From NCBI GenBank assembly GCA_023475455.1, contig JAMCVR010000200.1, forward strand, positions 1 through 7,827: a stretch of 7,827 nt of DNA, written 5' to 3'. Positions 1 to 6,522 of this stretch are shown piece after piece; position 1 is the first letter of the stretch; each line of letters starts with the position of its first letter. Below the pieces are notes generated by a model. That model ran no database searches. It saw only the letters and a program-made list of their open reading frames with translations, and had not been told where the DNA came from. This stretch comes from Thermoplasmatota archaeon (GTDB lineage: Bacteria; Pseudomonadota; Gammaproteobacteria; Burkholderiales; Thiobacillaceae). Made by a program: the position numbers and the translations under genes.

Positions 1-8
1 TCGTCCAT
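1..8 (-). CDS. 5' end of an unidentified gene, cut by the window edge
   Basis: Only an ATG (complement of 6-8) followed by a GAC codon and two further bases lies inside the window, so the product cannot be named. The start is supported by a strong AAGGAG Shine-Dalgarno sequence on the minus strand at 17-22, eight bases upstream of the ATG, which is the best ribosome binding site in the window. The gene would be the next member of the minus-strand string after the regulator-like gene, but REP-like hairpins lie between them. Confidence 0.5.
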
Positions 9-16
9 CGTGAAAT

Positions 17-22
17 CTCCTT
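17..22 (-). promoter_or_regulatory. Ribosome binding site of the gene leaving the window at the left
   Basis: AAGGAG on the minus strand, eight bases before an ATG at 6-8. Both match and spacing are near ideal, in contrast to the poor sites in front of the other genes here. Confidence 0.6.
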
Positions 23-40
23 TTACGTGTGCTTGGCGGC

Positions 41-676
41 TCACGTTTCGGAGTTTCCTCGATGGACTCCCGTATCTGGCAAACTTTCGTTGCCGGCAGA
101 GCCGGGGGGTCTCCCGTGGTAGGCTAGTATTCGACCTTCATCCAGCAGTTCAGTCCTATTCGCGTCTCGCGCTTCACCGCCATCGAGCAGCCTCAGCATC
201 GTAGTCCAGCGCGCGCGCTGGTTCGCCACGGTCTTCGGCGCGGCGAGGCCTTGTCGGCGCAGTTCGGCGGCGCGGCTGACGAGGCGGAATTTCGCGTCCT
301 CCAACTGCGGCGGCAGGCGCCACGACAGTTCGTCGGGCGCGGGGGCGATGCGCTCGGGGTCGAGCGGGAATTTGTGGAAGCCCCATTTCGCGCCCATCCA
401 GCATTCGAGCAGCACGCGGTCGTCGTCGACCGTGCACAGCTCGCCCGTGGGCGCGGCGAGTTTGGCGTCGCCGGGCAGCGGACCGTAGGCGCGCGGGTCC
501 TGCTTCCATCTTGAAAAATCCCGATTGGGCGGCGCGCCGTAGTTGGCTTCGAGCGCGCGCCAGATGGCGATGAAGGCCTGAAAGTCGCGCTGGTATTCCG
601 GGTTGCGGCGCAGAAATTCCCAGGCCCACTGATCGCGCGTGAGGCCGGCGCAGTAGGCGTAGGGATCAGCGTCCAT
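41..676 (-). CDS. Regulator-like N-terminal domain protein (DUF6499 type), C-terminus probably replaced
   Basis: This is a predicted 211-residue soluble protein. Residues 10-60 (GLTRDQWAWEFLRRNPEYQ, then APPNRDFSRWKQDP) match my recollection of the proteobacterial transcriptional-regulator-like domain (DUF6499/PF20109 type), found in small DNA-binding or conjugation-associated proteins. A middle part (residues 87-104, ending WGFHKFPLDP) and a segment PKTVANQRARW (147-157) also fit that family, in which a further helical C-terminal part normally follows. Here the sequence from about residue 171 on loses family character and is encoded across REP-like hairpins, so the C-terminus looks truncated or replaced. 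The ATG lies one base after the stop of the upstream lipoprotein gene (TGAGATG), which suggests translational coupling; no clear Shine-Dalgarno is seen. Its regulatory target is unknown. Confidence 0.7.
   Translation of the reverse strand: MDADPYAYCAGLTRDQWAWEFLRRNPEYQRDFQAFIAIWRALEANYGAPPNRDFSRWKQDPRAYGPLPGDAKLAAPTGELCTVDDDRVLLECWMGAKWGFHKFPLDPERIAPAPDELSWRLPPQLEDAKFRLVSRAAELRRQGLAAPKTVANQRARWTTMLRLLDGGEARDANRTELLDEGRILAYHGRPPGSAGNESLPDTGVHRGNSET
44..120. repeat. REP-like cluster of small hairpins
   Basis: Three adjacent inverted repeats are visible: GGAGT (50-54) with ACTCC (66-70); GGCAA (78-82) with TTGCC (90-94); and CCGGC (93-97) with GCCGG (101-105) around an AGA loop, followed by a run of G. 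The core, a CCGGC/GCCGG stem next to a G or C run, resembles the REP/RAYT palindromes common between genes of beta- and gammaproteobacteria. It overlaps the predicted 3' end of the regulator-like gene, so it may have replaced that gene's original end. It could also act as a transcription attenuator or terminator, although no U-tract follows. The REP assignment is an inference from shape; copy number elsewhere is unknown. Confidence 0.4.
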
Positions 677-677
677 C

Positions 678-1401
678 TCAGATCGGCAGGAACACCATGC
701 TGGCGGCGTTGACCACGCCGAAGCGGATGGCGCGGTTGCTCTTGTCCTCGATGATCTTCGCCAGCGTGTCCTGGATGCCGATGAGCTTGCCGAATTCGCG
801 CTCGAAGCTGAGGTTGGCCACGCCGTTGCCGTCGAAGCCGTTGGAGAGCAGCAGGGGCTTGCCGTGCAGATTTTTGGCGGTGGCGAGTTTCCACGCCACG
901 GCCTCGGTATTGCGCGCGGCGTTGTAAAACTTCTGGGCGTCCACGTCGGAGAGCAGATAGAACTCGGTCTGGTGGTTGAATGCCGCCATATGCATGACCA
1001 GCAGCCCGTTCATCAGCGCCTTCACCCGGTCGCCCGCGTAATCATCGCGCCAGGCATCGAGCAGGGTGGTCTCCCAGGCGAGATTTCTTTGCGATGACAA
1101 ATGCCAGTAGGGCAGCGGTTTGAACAACGCCGCGGTCGCCTCCTCGGCACTGGCAAAACCGGATTTGCGCCATTCGGCGGGGTTGCGGCGATAGAACTTG
1201 AGCGTCAGCGTTTTGAGGACGCCAATGACTTCCTGCTGGTGGATTTCGACCACCGTGTCGACATCGCTTTTGGCCAGATCCTTGAGGCTGAAAGTGCGCA
1301 TGCTGTTGCTGCCGTCCTCGCGCTGGATCGGCCGGCCGGGGGCGCAGGCGCAGCAGCGCACAGGTCAGCATGCAGGCGATCGGGACAGCGATGCGGTTCA
1401 C
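678..1401 (-). CDS. Putative lipoprotein of unknown function, with an apparent one-base frameshift near the 5' end
   Basis: Most of the protein is read from 1361 down to 678. I do not recognise the family. It is a mixed helical protein of about 200 residues containing DLAKSDVDTVVEIHQQE, YYAGD-like and FYLLSDVDAQKFYN segments. The frame at 1361 opens with a GTG inside a Cys-rich stretch and has no signal peptide. A second frame starting at GTG 1399-1401 encodes a convincing hydrophobic leader (MNRIAVPIACMLTCALL), and this GTG overlaps the selO stop as GTGA, the usual arrangement for coupled genes. Dropping one C at about 1349-1352 joins the frames and gives a lipobox, LLAC followed by APGRP. 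I infer an exported lipoprotein whose gene carries a single-base insertion, either a real mutation or a sequencing error. If the shift is real, only an unexported form could be made. Confidence 0.6.
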
Positions 1402-2864
1402 GAAGAGCAGCTTACCTCAATCTTCCTGGCCCAGTCAGGCGGCTCGGCGGCGTAGGCTTCGTATTCCGGCTGTTCGTCGAACGGGTGCATCAACAATCGA
1501 TGCAGGCGCTCGACCTCGCTGTAGTCGCGATGGTCGGCCGCGCGGCGGATGGCGATCTCGGCTAGATGGTTGCGCAGGATGTATTTGGGATTGACGCGCC
1601 GCATCGCTGCGCTACGCTCGGCATCGCTCGAACCCAGCTGGCGCAGTGCGGTGGCGTAGCGCGCCGCCCAGGCGTTGAAGGCGGCGTGGTCGAGGAAGAG
1701 GTCGCGTAGTGGCGCGTTGGCGGCGTCGGGACGGCTGTCGAAGCCGCACAGGCGGCGCAGGAAGATCGTGTAGTCGACGCGGTTCTGCGCCAGCAGTTGC
1801 AGCGCATCCATGACGAGGGGCACGGTCTCGCCGCCGGCTGGCAGGCCGAACTTGGCAGCCATGCGTTCGAGGTAGGCGCGGCCGAATGTCTGCGGGTATT
1901 CGCCGATCGCCTGCGAGGCGGTCTCCACCGACATCAGCGGCACCAGCGCCTGTGCGAGCTTGGTGAGGTTCCACGCCGCGACGTCGGGCTGCTGGTCGAA
2001 GGCGTAGCGCCCGCCGGTGTCGGAATGGTTGCAGACGAAGCCGGGATCGAATGCGTCGAGAAAACCGAACGGGCCGTAGTCGAGCGTGAGGCCGAGGATG
2101 GACATGTTGTCGGTGTTCATCACGCCGTGCGAAAAGCCGACCGCCTGCCACTGCGCCATCAGCTCGGCGGTGGAGTGCGCGACCTGGCGCAGGAATTTGG
2201 GGTACGGGTCGGCGAGGGTTTTCAGTTCGGGGTAGTAGCGCGCGATGACGTAGTCGGCCAGATGCCTGATCGGTTCGATCTGGTTGCGGTAGTAGAACAC
2301 CTCAAAGGAACCGAAGCGCACGAAGCTCGGCGCCAGCCGCGTCACCAGCGCGGCGGTTTCCTCATCCTCGCGGTAGACCGGGCGGTCGCTGCCGACGATG
2401 GCGAGCGCGCGGGTGGTGGGGATGCCGAGCGCGTGCATCGCCTCGGAACACAAGAACTCGCGGATGCTCGAACGCAGCACGGCGCGGCCGTCGCCGCCGC
2501 GCGAGTAGGGGGTGCGGCCGGCGCCCTTCAGCTGCACTTCCCAGCCGATGCCTGCCGCATTCTTCACTTCGCCCAGGAGAATCGCGCGGCCGTCGCCCAG
2601 CTGCGGCACGTAATGGCCGAACTGGTGGCCGGCGTAGAGCGCGGCGATCGCGTCCATGCCCGGCAGCAGCCGGTTGCCCGCCAGCGTCGCTATCAGTTCC
2701 GGGCGCGTGATTTCACGGGCGTCGAGATCGAGCAGCGCCAGCGCCTCCGGGCTGTGGCAGACGAGGTAAGGGTTGGGAACGGGGGTCGGGCAGACGCGCG
2801 AGTAATAGGCTTCGGGCAGGCGGGCGAAGCCGTTGTCGAAGGCGAGCGATTCAAGTTTGGCCAT
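1398..2864 (-). CDS. selO: Protein adenylyltransferase SelO (YdiU family), cysteine form
   Basis: This is a 488-residue pseudokinase-fold enzyme that transfers AMP from ATP to Ser/Thr/Tyr of target proteins; in known bacteria it is linked to redox and oxidative stress control. The length is typical. Visible motifs are LYAGHQFGHYVPQLGDGRA (76-94), QLKGAGRTPYSR with Lys113, Glu136 in the IREF helix, Arg176 and Arg183 of the nucleotide pocket, HGVMNTDN with Asp252 and Asn253, and the DFG-like Asp262 in LDYGPFGF. Activation-loop Cys278 (FVCNHSD) and C-terminal Cys486 in the ending SCSS correspond to the redox-switch pair known from E. coli SelO. The antepenultimate Cys occupies the position that is selenocysteine in animal SelO; here it is a normal TGC codon. 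The stop overlaps the start of the lipoprotein gene (GTGA). The first 67 codons lie in the tandem duplication and recur in a chimeric gene. The ATG at 2862-2864 lacks a clear Shine-Dalgarno. Confidence 0.96.
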   Translation of the reverse strand: MAKLESLAFDNGFARLPEAYYSRVCPTPVPNPYLVCHSPEALALLDLDAREITRPELIATLAGNRLLPGMDAIAALYAGHQFGHYVPQLGDGRAILLGEVKNAAGIGWEVQLKGAGRTPYSRGGDGRAVLRSSIREFLCSEAMHALGIPTTRALAIVGSDRPVYREDEETAALVTRLAPSFVRFGSFEVFYYRNQIEPIRHLADYVIARYYPELKTLADPYPKFLRQVAHSTAELMAQWQAVGFSHGVMNTDNMSILGLTLDYGPFGFLDAFDPGFVCNHSDTGGRYAFDQQPDVAAWNLTKLAQALVPLMSVETASQAIGEYPQTFGRAYLERMAAKFGLPAGGETVPLVMDALQLLAQNRVDYTIFLRRLCGFDSRPDAANAPLRDLFLDHAAFNAWAARYATALRQLGSSDAERSAAMRRVNPKYILRNHLAEIAIRRAADHRDYSEVERLHRLLMHPFDEQPEYEAYAAEPPDWARKIEVSCSS

Positions 2865-2939
2865 GCGGAAATTTTACGGCCTTGTAAGGTTTGCGCGACC
2901 CGCCCGACTTCAGGGTTATCCAATAAACGGGAATCCCTC
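2865..2939. promoter_or_regulatory. Divergent intergenic region of selO and doxX, first copy
   Basis: These 75 bases separate the divergent starts of selO and the DoxX gene and must hold both promoters. A TAAAAT hexamer on the minus strand (2871-2876) lies only six bases before the selO ATG, which would imply a leaderless transcript if it is a -10 element. On the plus strand TTGCGC (2891-2896) could be a -35, but no convincing -10 stands at the right distance. An exact copy of the whole region lies at 3974-4048. Confidence 0.3.
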
Positions 2940-3395
2940 ATGAATCGCTTTTCGTCGTGTATCGCACGTGGACTTCACACCCTGGACCTGAGCGGCGCGT
3001 GGGTCGGCCTGCTCGGCATCCGCCTGCTGCTGGCGTACGAATTCGGCGTGGCCGGACTGGAAAAACTGCGCGGCGACAACTGGTTCGCCGACATCCAGGG
3101 CGATTTTCCGTTTCCCTTCGGCATGGTGCCGGCCGACATCAGCTGGCTGCTCGCCACCTGGACCGAGCTCATCGCCGCGGCGGCGCTGGTCGTCGGCCTG
3201 GGCACCCGCTTCTGGGCGGTGTCGCTGCTCATCCTTGACCTCGTCGCCTGGGTGACGGTGCATGGCGGCAACGGCTACAACGTGTGCGACAACGGCTACA
3301 AATTGCCGCTGATGTACCTCGTGATGCTGCTTCCGCTGGTGCTGTCGGGGCCGGGCAGGCTGTCGATCGACCACTGGCTGCGCAGCCGCGTCTAG
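2940..3395 (+). CDS. DoxX family membrane protein (HvfX-like), first of two identical copies
   Basis: This 151-residue integral membrane protein has four predicted membrane segments at about residues 20-40, 66-88, 91-108 and 122-138. The pattern is that of the DoxX family: GIRLLLAYEFGVAGLEKL in the first helix, WFADIQGDFPFPFG in the following loop, TWTELIAAAALVVGLGTRFWA across helices 2-3, and KLPLMYLVMLLPLVLSGPGRLSIDHW at the end. It looks closest to the HvfX-type members seen near copper-binding peptide (bufferin) operons, but the usual HWP...GYAI loop is replaced by a short HGGNGYNVCDNGY stretch, and no bufferin genes are visible. Function is unknown; redox or metal stress is only a guess. 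A GGGA about nine bases before the ATG may serve as a weak ribosome binding site. Its TAG overlaps the TAG of the convergent chimeric gene within one CTAG. Confidence 0.85.
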   Translation: MNRFSSCIARGLHTLDLSGAWVGLLGIRLLLAYEFGVAGLEKLRGDNWFADIQGDFPFPFGMVPADISWLLATWTELIAAAALVVGLGTRFWAVSLLILDLVAWVTVHGGNGYNVCDNGYKLPLMYLVMLLPLVLSGPGRLSIDHWLRSRV

Positions 3396-3973
3396 CGGTA
3401 CAACTGGACCGCGAAGCCGTTCTGTTCCCATTCGGCTGACCCCTGCCAGCCGGCGTTTTTCGCAATGGCGCTGAATTCGTCGCGGCGGAACTTGTAGGAA
3501 TGCTCGGTGTGCAGCGTCTCGCCCAGCGCGAAATGAAAGCGCTGGCCGGCGACGCTCACGTCCTGTTCGGCGAGGCTGACGAGATGCATTTCGATGCGGC
3601 CTGCCACCGGGTTGTAGAAGGCATAGTGGCGGAATCGCGCCGGATCGAAGTCGGCACCCAGTTCGCGGTTCAGCCGTTCGAGCAGATTCAGGTTGAAGGC
3701 GGCGGTGACGCCGGCCGCGTCGTTGTAGGCCGCGTGCAACAGCAGCGGGTCTTTCTTGAGGTCGAAGCCGATGAGCAGCCGGTTGCCCGCCAGCGTCGCT
3801 ATCAGTTCCGGGCGCGTGATTTCACGGGCGTCGAGATCGAGCAGCGCCAGCGCCTCCGGGCTGTGGCAGACGAGGTAAGGGTTGGGAACGGGGGTCGGGC
3901 AGACGCGCGAGTAATAGGCTTCGGGCAGGCGGGCGAAGCCGTTGTCGAAGGCGAGCGATTCAAGTTTGGCCAT
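3392..3973 (-). pseudogene. In-frame chimera: SelO residues 1-67 fused to EgtD residues 188-313
   Basis: This 193-residue open frame exists only because of the tandem duplication. It starts at the duplicated selO ATG, follows SelO exactly to NRLL (64-67), then continues with IGFDLKKDP and the rest of EgtD to its end. Both parent proteins read Arg-Leu-Leu over the nine shared bases in the same frame, so the fusion is seamless. The SelO part lacks every kinase-fold motif. The EgtD part lacks the SAM motif EPGAGE and the SSIGNF loop but keeps the AYND and EHSYKF region. Neither activity is expected. It would be transcribed from the duplicated selO promoter region and runs tail-to-tail into doxX copy 1. 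It is best treated as a by-product rather than a designed gene, if the duplication is real at all. Confidence 0.85.
3774..3782. repeat. Nine-base microhomology at the duplication junction
   Basis: AGCAGCCGG occurs at the left edge of the duplicated unit inside selO (2665-2673), at the right edge inside egtD (4883-4891), and once at the novel junction here. This is the footprint expected of slippage or short-homology recombination between two sites 2.2 kb apart in the present sequence (1.1 kb in the ancestor). Confidence 0.9.
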
Positions 3974-4048
3974 GCGGAAATTTTACGGCCTTGTAAGGTT
4001 TGCGCGACCCGCCCGACTTCAGGGTTATCCAATAAACGGGAATCCCTC
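3974..4048. promoter_or_regulatory. Divergent intergenic region, second copy (chimera / doxX copy 2)
   Basis: Exact duplicate of the region between selO and doxX. It places the selO upstream sequence in front of the chimeric gene and gives doxX copy 2 its own native upstream region, so both doxX copies should be expressed alike. Confidence 0.3.
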
Positions 4049-4504
4049 ATGAATCGCTTTTCGTCGTGTATCGCACGTGGACTTCACACCCTGGACCTGA
4101 GCGGCGCGTGGGTCGGCCTGCTCGGCATCCGCCTGCTGCTGGCGTACGAATTCGGCGTGGCCGGACTGGAAAAACTGCGCGGCGACAACTGGTTCGCCGA
4201 CATCCAGGGCGATTTTCCGTTTCCCTTCGGCATGGTGCCGGCCGACATCAGCTGGCTGCTCGCCACCTGGACCGAGCTCATCGCCGCGGCGGCGCTGGTC
4301 GTCGGCCTGGGCACCCGCTTCTGGGCGGTGTCGCTGCTCATCCTTGACCTCGTCGCCTGGGTGACGGTGCATGGCGGCAACGGCTACAACGTGTGCGACA
4401 ACGGCTACAAATTGCCGCTGATGTACCTCGTGATGCTGCTTCCGCTGGTGCTGTCGGGGCCGGGCAGGCTGTCGATCGACCACTGGCTGCGCAGCCGCGT
4501 CTAG
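4049..4504 (+). CDS. DoxX family membrane protein (HvfX-like), second identical copy
   Basis: The 151-residue product is identical to that of doxX copy 1, including the four membrane segments and the short HGGNGYNVCDNGY loop. It keeps the same upstream sequence and start. In the ancestral arrangement, before duplication, a single doxX lay between selO and egtD, divergent from the first and convergent with the second. Its TAG stop (4502-4504) overlaps the TAG stop of egtD (4501-4503 on the other strand) inside one CTAG, leaving no space for a terminator between the convergent genes. The expected consequence of the duplication is doubled dosage of this protein. Confidence 0.85.
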   Translation: MNRFSSCIARGLHTLDLSGAWVGLLGIRLLLAYEFGVAGLEKLRGDNWFADIQGDFPFPFGMVPADISWLLATWTELIAAAALVVGLGTRFWAVSLLILDLVAWVTVHGGNGYNVCDNGYKLPLMYLVMLLPLVLSGPGRLSIDHWLRSRV

Positions 4505-5442
4505 CGGTACAACTGGACCGCGAAGCCGTTCTGTTCCCATTCGGCTGACCCCTGCCAGCCGGCGTTTTTCGCAATGGCGCTGAATTCGTCGCGGCGGAAC
4601 TTGTAGGAATGCTCGGTGTGCAGCGTCTCGCCCAGCGCGAAATGAAAGCGCTGGCCGGCGACGCTCACGTCCTGTTCGGCGAGGCTGACGAGATGCATTT
4701 CGATGCGGCCTGCCACCGGGTTGTAGAAGGCATAGTGGCGGAATCGCGCCGGATCGAAGTCGGCACCCAGTTCGCGGTTCAGCCGTTCGAGCAGATTCAG
4801 GTTGAAGGCGGCGGTGACGCCGGCCGCGTCGTTGTAGGCCGCGTGCAACAGCAGCGGGTCTTTCTTGAGGTCGAAGCCGATGAGCAGCCGGCCGTCGGTG
4901 CCGGCCAGTTGGCGAAAGCGGGCAAGCAGGGCGGTGGCAGCGTCGGGCGGGAAGTTGCCGATGCTGGAACCGGGGTAGTAGACGAGCCGCCGGCCGGCCG
5001 GCAGATAAGGCGCCGCCGCTTCGAGGTCGTGGAGGAAATCCATGCCCAGCGCGGTGACGGCAAGGTCCGGGTAATCGCGGGAGAGCGGCTCCGCCGCCGC
5101 CGCCAGCGAGGCGCCGGCAATGTCCAGGACGACGAGATGGCCGGGGCGCAGGACGTCCAGCAACCGGCGCACCTTGGCGCACTCCCCTGCGCCCGGCTCG
5201 ACGATGCAATCCACCGGGCCGATGGCGGCTGCGATGTCGGGTAATCGCGATGTCATGAGTGCCTGCTCGGTGCGGCAGAGCGCATATTCGGGCTGCGCGC
5301 AGATGGCTTCGAACAGGCGGCAGCCTCGTTCGTCGTAGAAATATTTGGGCGGAATCGACTTGGGGCTGGCCGCCAGCCCCGTCAGCACGTCGACGCGCAG
5401 ATCGTCGCAATCGACGGGAAGGTTCTTGAAGGTGAACGCCAC
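4501..5442 (-). CDS. egtD: L-histidine N-alpha-methyltransferase, EgtD family (hercynine synthase)
   Basis: This 313-residue SAM-dependent methyltransferase of the EgtD/DUF2260 type trimethylates the alpha-amino group of histidine to hercynine, the precursor of ergothioneine and selenoneine. Motifs in order: PPKYFYDERGCRLFEAI (31-47), PEYALCRTE (51-59), the SAM-binding loop EPGAGE (82-87), YYPGSSIGNF (155-164) with Asn163, LIGFDLKKD (187-195), AYNDAAGVTAAFN (202-214) with Tyr203, RIEMHL (246-251), and HTEHSYKF (275-282) with the conserved Glu277. The length matches the family. The start is a GTG directly after the selD stop (TGAGTG on the minus strand) without a clear Shine-Dalgarno, so translation is probably coupled to selD and the two form an operon. 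Everything downstream of about codon 185 lies in the tandem duplication; this is the intact copy. Specificity for histidine over other betaine substrates is inferred from context. Confidence 0.94.
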   Translation of the reverse strand: MAFTFKNLPVDCDDLRVDVLTGLAASPKSIPPKYFYDERGCRLFEAICAQPEYALCRTEQALMTSRLPDIAAAIGPVDCIVEPGAGECAKVRRLLDVLRPGHLVVLDIAGASLAAAAEPLSRDYPDLAVTALGMDFLHDLEAAAPYLPAGRRLVYYPGSSIGNFPPDAATALLARFRQLAGTDGRLLIGFDLKKDPLLLHAAYNDAAGVTAAFNLNLLERLNRELGADFDPARFRHYAFYNPVAGRIEMHLVSLAEQDVSVAGQRFHFALGETLHTEHSYKFRRDEFSAIAKNAGWQGSAEWEQNGFAVQLYR

Positions 5443-6510
5443 TCAGACCACGATAGACACATCGCTGCCGGCATCCAGCTGGCCGATTTCCGTCGCCTGC
5501 GTGAAGCCGTGCCGGCGGAAGGTTTCCAGCACCGTTTCCCGCGCGGCGGGCGCGCAGCTCACCAGGAGGCCGCCGCTGGTTTGCGGGTCGGTCAGGAGGG
5601 CGCGCTGCCAGTCGACGATGCTGCTCAGGCTTGCTTCGTGCCCGTAGCTTGCCCAGTTGCGCTCGCTGGCACCGGTGATGTGGCCGCCTTGCGCCAGTTC
5701 GCCCACGCCCGGCAGCAGGGGCAAGCGGGCCAGTTCGACGTGCGCCGCGCATGTCGAGGCGCGCGTGATTTCCAGCAGATGGCCGAGCAGGCCGAACCCG
5801 GTGATGTCGGTCATCGCGTGCACGCCGTCGATGGCGGCCAGGTCGGCGCCCGCAGTGTTGAGCTGGGTGGTGGCGGCGATCATCGCCGCATATTGGTCGG
5901 GGCTGAGCAGGCCCTTCTTCAGCGCGGCGCTGTAGATGCCGACGCCCAGCGGCTTGCCGAGGATCAGCAGGTCGCCGGCCTGGCCGCCGGCGTTCTGCTT
6001 GACCTTGCGCGGATCGACCACGCCGATGCCGACCAAGCCGTAGATCGGCTCGGGCGCGTCGATGGAATGGCCGCCGGCGATGGGGATGCCGGCCTGCTTG
6101 CAGACCGCCTCGCCGCCGGCGAGGATCTGCCGGATGACCTCGTTGGGTAGCTTGCCGATCGGCATGCCGACGATGGCCAGCGCGAACAGCGGCCGCCCGC
6201 CCATGGCGTAGACGTCGGACAGCGCATTGGTGGCGGCGATGCGGCCGAACTCGAACGGGTCGTCGACGATGGGCATGAAGAAATCGGTGGTCGCCACGAT
6301 GGCCTGTTCGTCGTTCAGGCGGTAGACCGCGGCGTCGTCGCCGTGCTCGATGCCGACCAGCAGATCGGGATGGGCTGCCGCCAGGTGCGACGCGAAGGGG
6401 GTATCGGACAGGATGTCGCGCAATACCGAGGGGGCGATCTTGCAGCCGCAGCCGCCGCCGTGGGAGAACTGGGTCAGCCGGATGGGGGGGGCGAGGAGGG
6501 GATCGTTCAT
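5443..6510 (-). CDS. selD: Selenide, water dikinase (selenophosphate synthase), cysteine form
   Basis: This 355-residue enzyme makes selenophosphate from selenide and ATP in the cytosol, the selenium donor for selenocysteine, selenouridine-tRNA and selenoneine. The opening RLTQFSHGGGCGCK carries the catalytic pair Cys21 and Lys24 (Cys17/Lys20 of E. coli); the codon is TGC, so this is not a selenoprotein. Metal and ATP ligands are visible at Asp59 (HGDDAAVY), Asp76 (TTDFFMPIVDDP), Asp99 (ALSDVYAMGGRP) and Asp235 (TDITGFGLLGH), with the C-terminal LLTDPQTSGGLLV (305-317). I chose the ATG at 6508-6510; an in-frame ATG at 6520-6522 would add four residues, and neither has a good ribosome binding site. 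Its stop abuts the egtD start, and it is divergent from the EgtB/SenA-type gene. In the selenoneine pathway this role is called SenC. Confidence 0.95.
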   Translation of the reverse strand: MNDPLLAPPIRLTQFSHGGGCGCKIAPSVLRDILSDTPFASHLAAAHPDLLVGIEHGDDAAVYRLNDEQAIVATTDFFMPIVDDPFEFGRIAATNALSDVYAMGGRPLFALAIVGMPIGKLPNEVIRQILAGGEAVCKQAGIPIAGGHSIDAPEPIYGLVGIGVVDPRKVKQNAGGQAGDLLILGKPLGVGIYSAALKKGLLSPDQYAAMIAATTQLNTAGADLAAIDGVHAMTDITGFGLLGHLLEITRASTCAAHVELARLPLLPGVGELAQGGHITGASERNWASYGHEASLSSIVDWQRALLTDPQTSGGLLVSCAPAARETVLETFRRHGFTQATEIGQLDAGSDVSIVV

Positions 6511-6522
6511 GGTCGAATTCAT

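Larger units (their letters stand above)
2665..3782 (+). repeat. Tandem duplication of 1109-bp period, first copy
   Basis: The sequence is identical to 3774-4891 at an offset of 1109 bases; I compared nearly all of it line by line and found no mismatch. It holds the first 67 codons of selO, the divergent intergenic region, doxX and the last part of egtD. Identity ends exactly at 2665 on the left (2664 is C, 3773 is G) and at 3782 on the right (3783 is T, 4892 is C). The two copies share the nine junction bases AGCAGCCGG (3774-3782). Confidence 0.95.
3774..4891 (+). repeat. Tandem duplication of 1109-bp period, second copy
   Basis: Exact repeat of 2665-3782. It contains the 5' end of the chimeric gene, the second divergent intergenic region, doxX copy 2 and the 3' part of the intact egtD. 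The absence of any visible difference, even in intergenic bases and third codon positions, means the event is very recent or artefactual. Confidence 0.95.

Noticed and set aside
1797..2939. Long plus-strand frame running antisense to selO and in frame with doxX
   Set aside because: The part upstream of 2940 is the antisense of selO with low-complexity Arg/Val/Gly composition; the DoxX family start is at 2940. The same applies to 3500-4048 before doxX copy 2.
2665..4891. Transposon or insertion sequence as the cause of the repeat
   Set aside because: No transposase, terminal inverted repeats or target-site duplication; the repeat ends fall inside ordinary genes at a short shared sequence.
6400..6450. 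Selenocysteine codon or SECIS element in selD
   Set aside because: The catalytic residue is encoded by TGC, not TGA, and no in-frame TGA occurs in selD or selO.
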